From: Flavobacteriales bacterium
Lineage (GTDB): Bacteria > Bacteroidota > Bacteroidia > Flavobacteriales_E > Vicingaceae
NCBI GenBank assembly: GCA_029262915.1
Contig: JAJCYN010000145.1
Coordinates: forward strand, 1-14,433
DNA: 14,433 nt
Reading direction: 5' to 3'
Positions within the stretch are counted from its first letter, which is position 1, and each line of letters opens with the position of its first letter. Below, one piece after another: positions 14,153-14,433 of the stretch. Position numbers and translations under genes: made by a program. The notes beneath the pieces are model-generated. The model was given only the letters and a program-made list of their open reading frames with translations. It ran no database searches and had not been told where the DNA came from.

Positions 14153-14433
14153 TTATTTAATGATAGTAACGTGACCTATTTCGGTATGCGGATCACCGTT
14201 GATATCAGTAAATAGGAGTTTCCAGACATAGACACCATTTTGTACGATTTTACCTTTATAGGTACCATTCCAGGGTTCAAATTTAGAATGCGATTCATAA
14301 ATCACTTCTCCCCACCTGTCAAAAATAAAGAAGGTATAATCCTGATCTAAGATACCGAATCCATTAGGGAAGAACCCATCATTTAGAGCATCCCCATCAG
14401 GAGTAAAAGCATTAGGCACATAAATACCAAACT
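14153..14433 (-). CDS. C-terminal end of a large T9SS type B cargo protein (gliding motility-associated C-terminal domain)
   Basis: Only the last 93 codons are in the window; the gene enters from the right edge and its 5' part is missing. The frame is open to the edge, reading FGIYVPNAFTPDGDALND at the boundary. The rest contains FFIFDRWGEVIYES, PWNGTYKGKIVQNGVYVWKL and a C-terminal HVTIIK. This is the CHU_C / type B sorting domain found at the end of long adhesin-like surface or secreted proteins in gliding and non-gliding Bacteroidota. The domain directs translocation by T9SS. The function of the whole protein cannot be read from this part. Downstream bases show no clear intrinsic terminator, only the AT palindrome at 14089-14106. 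Confidence 0.93.
   Translation of the reverse strand, partial: FGIYVPNAFTPDGDALNDGFFPNGFGILDQDYTFFIFDRWGEVIYESHSKFEPWNGTYKGKIVQNGVYVWKLLFTDINGDPHTEIGHVTIIK

Noticed and set aside
1..14433. Search for defence islands, integrated elements, CRISPR arrays or toxin-antitoxin pairs
   Set aside because: No nuclease, transposase, integrase, reverse transcriptase, regularly spaced repeats or toxin-like pair was seen; gene content and base composition look uniform along the window.

Overview
The window is AT-rich chromosomal DNA from a member of the Bacteroidota, most likely the Flavobacteriales. Four things in the sequence support this. It has a type A type IX secretion (T9SS) C-terminal sorting domain and a gliding-motility-associated (CHU_C / type B) C-terminal domain. 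Its -7 promoter elements match TAnnTTTG, the consensus of the Bacteroidota housekeeping sigma factor. Start codons lack Shine-Dalgarno sequences. There are several Bacteroidota-type lipoproteins. I see no insertion sequences, phage genes, tRNA or rRNA genes, or CRISPR arrays. No gene-free stretch exceeds 300 bases.

Left third (1-5983): two routes for oxidising 2-oxoglutarate lie back to back. korA and the first codons of korB (ferredoxin-linked 2-oxoacid oxidoreductase) run leftwards. sucA and sucB (E1 and E2 of the NAD-linked 2-oxoglutarate dehydrogenase complex) run rightwards. The 109-base gap between them holds two divergent TACTTTTG elements flanking a perfect 7-bp inverted repeat, a good candidate for a shared operator.

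Middle (5993-9483): a lipoprotein with a probable surface-export signal, a LuxE-like acyl-adenylating enzyme that starts with TTG, a Bacteroidota lipoprotein followed by a hairpin/U-tract, a trimeric-type purine nucleoside phosphorylase with Asp where the mammalian enzyme has its specificity Asn, and a small lipoprotein whose promoter element almost touches its ATG.

Right part (9473-14433): a leftward pair encodes an exported DUF3179 protein and a PCCHK-type SAM methyltransferase. It is followed by a rightward GNAT acetyltransferase that may be leaderless, and by an unannotated leftward 35-codon ORF with a striking aromatic motif. Then come a bidirectional terminator, a T9SS cargo protein, an 86-residue hypothetical protein with its own good promoter, and the C-terminal end of a large type B T9SS cargo protein that runs off the edge.

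Most of the window is ordinary housekeeping and envelope DNA. The items most worth following up are the kor/suc control region, the 35-residue small protein, the hairpin in front of the phosphorylase, and the probable leaderless genes.
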